Part shown: positions 5,271 through 5,286 of the stretch, in pieces
How positions within the stretch are numbered: position 1 is the stretch's first letter
Layout of the letters: each line of letters begins with the position of its first letter
Assembly (NCBI GenBank): GCA_946187475.1
Contig: CAMHRJ010000170.1
Coordinates: forward strand, 1 to 5,286
From: an uncultured Clostridia bacterium
Lineage (GTDB): Bacteria > Bacillota > Clostridia > Oscillospirales > Oscillospiraceae
DNA: 5,286 nt
Direction of reading: 5' to 3'
Program-made: the position numbers and the translations under genes
The notes under the pieces: generated by a model
Database searches by the model: none
The model's input: the letters and a program-made list of their open reading frames with translations, nothing else
Told to the model about the DNA's origin: nothing

Positions 5271-5286
5271 AGGGGAGGGGCTTGCC
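5271..5286. repeat. GC-rich element cut by the window end
   Basis: AGGGGAGGGGCTTGCC ends the window, after TTTGT at 5266-5270. The GGGGC-TT-GCC core is the beginning of a possible palindrome that would continue with CCTCCC beyond the edge. GC-rich intergenic repeats of this general look, GTAGGGG followed by a palindrome, occur in Oscillospiraceae genomes as far as I recall. Only half is present, so this is a tentative call. Confidence 0.3.

Noticed and set aside
5158..5286. TPP riboswitch upstream of thiI
   Set aside because: The predicted leader is only about 20 nt, and no conserved TPP-element cores are seen in the upstream region.

Overview
The window is about 5.3 kb of compact, GC-rich DNA with AT-rich control regions. 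It most likely comes from a chromosome of a high-GC member of the Clostridia, such as the Oscillospiraceae; this is inferred from the family mix and not proven. Supporting signs are strong GGAGG-type ribosome binding sites, SigA-type promoters (TTGAAA-17-TATAAT), a ThiI without a rhodanese domain, a full-length two-domain CinA, and a SleB-family hydrolase joined to a copper-amine-oxidase-N-like module.

Layout. Bases 1-177 hold AT-rich palindromes, a promoter and a leader hairpin. On the + strand follow an exported or membrane-anchored SleB/CwlJ-type cell wall hydrolase (178-1239), an intrinsic terminator (1268-1297), and rsmG, the 16S rRNA m7G methyltransferase (1319-2017). A perfect bidirectional terminator (2021-2046) separates these from a convergent unit. 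That unit is read right to left: thiI (5157-3976), cinA (3986-2727, overlapping thiI by 11 nt), a hairpin, and a maltose/galactoside-type O-acetyltransferase (2671-2045). Its promoter, with consensus spacing, lies at 5186-5214. The right edge carries a short dyad and the beginning of a GC-rich element cut by the window end.

Function. Two genes modify RNA (rsmG for 16S rRNA; thiI for tRNA s4U8 and possibly thiamine thiazole sulfur). cinA is assigned to pyridine-nucleotide salvage (NMN deamidation). The acetyltransferase and the wall hydrolase act on sugars and peptidoglycan. This looks like ordinary housekeeping chromosome: there are no mobile elements, CRISPR arrays, tRNA/rRNA genes or defence genes. 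I see no convincing undescribed system. The points worth a second look are regulatory (leader hairpin, possible attenuator between cinA and the acetyltransferase, AT palindromes), the domain fusion and vegetative-type promoter of the hydrolase, and the cysteine pattern in ThiI. Four starts were set inward of the longest open frame, using ribosome binding sites and overlapping control elements.
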